From assembly GCA_011390335.1 (NCBI GenBank), contig JAABSO010000011.1:1-64000 (forward strand): DNA of 64,000 nucleotides, given 5' to 3'. Source of the stretch: Desulfotignum sp. (GTDB lineage: Bacteria > Desulfobacterota > Desulfobacteria > Desulfobacterales > Desulfobacteraceae). Position 1 is the first letter of the stretch. Each line of letters begins with the position of its first letter. Below the pieces are notes generated by a model that was given only the letters and a program-made list of their open reading frames with translations, did not search any database and had not been told where the DNA came from. A program made the position numbers and the translations under genes. Shown here one piece after another: positions 63,599 to 64,000 of the stretch.

Positions 63599-64000
63599 TT
63601 ATTCCTGGGGTATGACCCGTTGGATAACCATGTTTACGACAGATGAAATTCTGTCCCACCCCTGGTCTGTGGCCAGATCAAGGCCGCCGTAAACATCGAT
63701 GTTGTCTGAACGGATGACCAGATAGCTCAAAGCAGCGCCCACCAGCATAACCAGGGCCTGAAGGTCAATACCGGTCTTGTCTTTTGCAAAAAACATCTGA
63801 AAAAAGGTCATGATGCTCTCTTCTCTGACCCGTTCGAGTTCCTCGGTCAGTTCATTGGGTTCTATCATCTCCCAGGCCATGATCGCCCGGGTCAGGGGCC
63901 TTTTTTTCAACGCCTGGATGAAACTGGCCGTAAACATGGACAGCTTTTCATCCAAAGGCAGGCCAGAGAACTGTTCAAGATCGCCGCCGGCCATTTCCCG
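63599..64000 (-). CDS. TetR-family regulator, C-terminal part (truncated by window edge)
   Basis: About 133 residues are visible; the frame stays open to the window end, so the N-terminal DNA-binding domain lies outside. The visible part (TRAIMAWEMIEPNELTEELERVREESIMTFFQMFFA and SYLVIRSDNIDVYGGLDLATDQGWDRISSVV) is helical and fits a TetR C-terminal ligand/dimer domain. It probably controls the Acg-like gene immediately downstream. Confidence 0.6.
   Translation of the reverse strand, partial: REMAGGDLEQFSGLPLDEKLSMFTASFIQALKKRPLTRAIMAWEMIEPNELTEELERVREESIMTFFQMFFAKDKTGIDLQALVMLVGAALSYLVIRSDNIDVYGGLDLATDQGWDRISSVVNMVIQRVIPQE

Overview
The window (about 52% G+C by eye) looks like a chromosomal segment of a marine-type sulfate-reducing member of the Desulfobacterota, most plausibly the Desulfobacteraceae (Desulfotignum/Desulfobacter-like). 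The taxonomic call is inferred from gene content: acetyl-CoA and propionyl-CoA synthetases beside a monocarboxylate symporter, a PUFA-synthase-like locus, a non-pyrrolysine MttB protein, UbiD, DUF166 and LUD proteins. No sequence search was possible.

Layout. 1-705: the 3' end of an rRNA operon (23S, 5S, terminator), followed by a frameshifted ParE-type toxin relic. 1333-11257 (minus): a two-gene pfaD-pfaA locus for a polyunsaturated or other secondary lipid. One 2708-residue polypeptide carries KS, AT, two ACPs, KR, a PKS-type DH and FabA-like dehydratase domains. 11.3-15.4 kb (minus): repeats and a small insertion with terminal inverted repeats and a target duplication, then xerD, a SUMF1-like protein with a long acidic repeat region, and a Sir2 deacylase. 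15.8-21.0 kb (plus): a small membrane protein, a Tat/lipoprotein M48 protease with TPR repeats, a PNPOx-like flavoprotein, a UbiD decarboxylase, a DUF374 acyltransferase and a zinc-ribbon membrane protein. 21.0-31.3 kb (minus): an acetate/propionate activation and uptake cluster, acs-prpE-symporter-28-residue accessory peptide-PAS/exonuclease-LemA-like-CBS/DUF294. 31.9-33.3 kb: LUD and DUF166 proteins. 33.3-36.7 kb (minus): motA-motB-pilZ-dinB with tightly overlapping ends, where dinB runs in frame into an acylphosphatase. 36.9-41.5 kb: an oligopeptide ABC importer lacking permeases and interrupted by a cold-shock gene and a palindromic repeat. 41.6-48.3 kb: surA-like genes, recO, a GHMP kinase, a PC4-like protein, a nucleoside phosphorylase and ligA. 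48.5-51.2 kb: a mosaic of structured repeats, a gene remnant, a TumA/TumE-like toxin-antitoxin pair and the first of two paralogous GntR regulators. 51.25-62.1 kb (plus): a catabolic operon of one GntR regulator, cupin, DUF2848, nitrilase-family amidase, PreA-like Fe-S dihydro-oxidoreductase, BCCT transporter, three-subunit molybdenum hydroxylase and MttB-superfamily methyltransferase. 62.2-64.0 kb: a structured intergenic element, an Acg-like flavoprotein and a truncated TetR regulator.

The most interesting system is the 51.25-62.1 kb operon. Its parts fit uptake, demethylation, hydroxylation, ring reduction and hydrolytic opening of an N-methylated (quaternary) N-heterocycle by an anaerobe; this is inference. 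Other highlights are the compact lipid synthase without pfaB/pfaC, the dinB-acylphosphatase read-through with an internal ribosome binding site, the 28-residue symporter companion, and several repeat families: composite repeats before start codons, a 90-bp palindrome in two copies, and GC-rich nested inverted repeats sharing sequence blocks.
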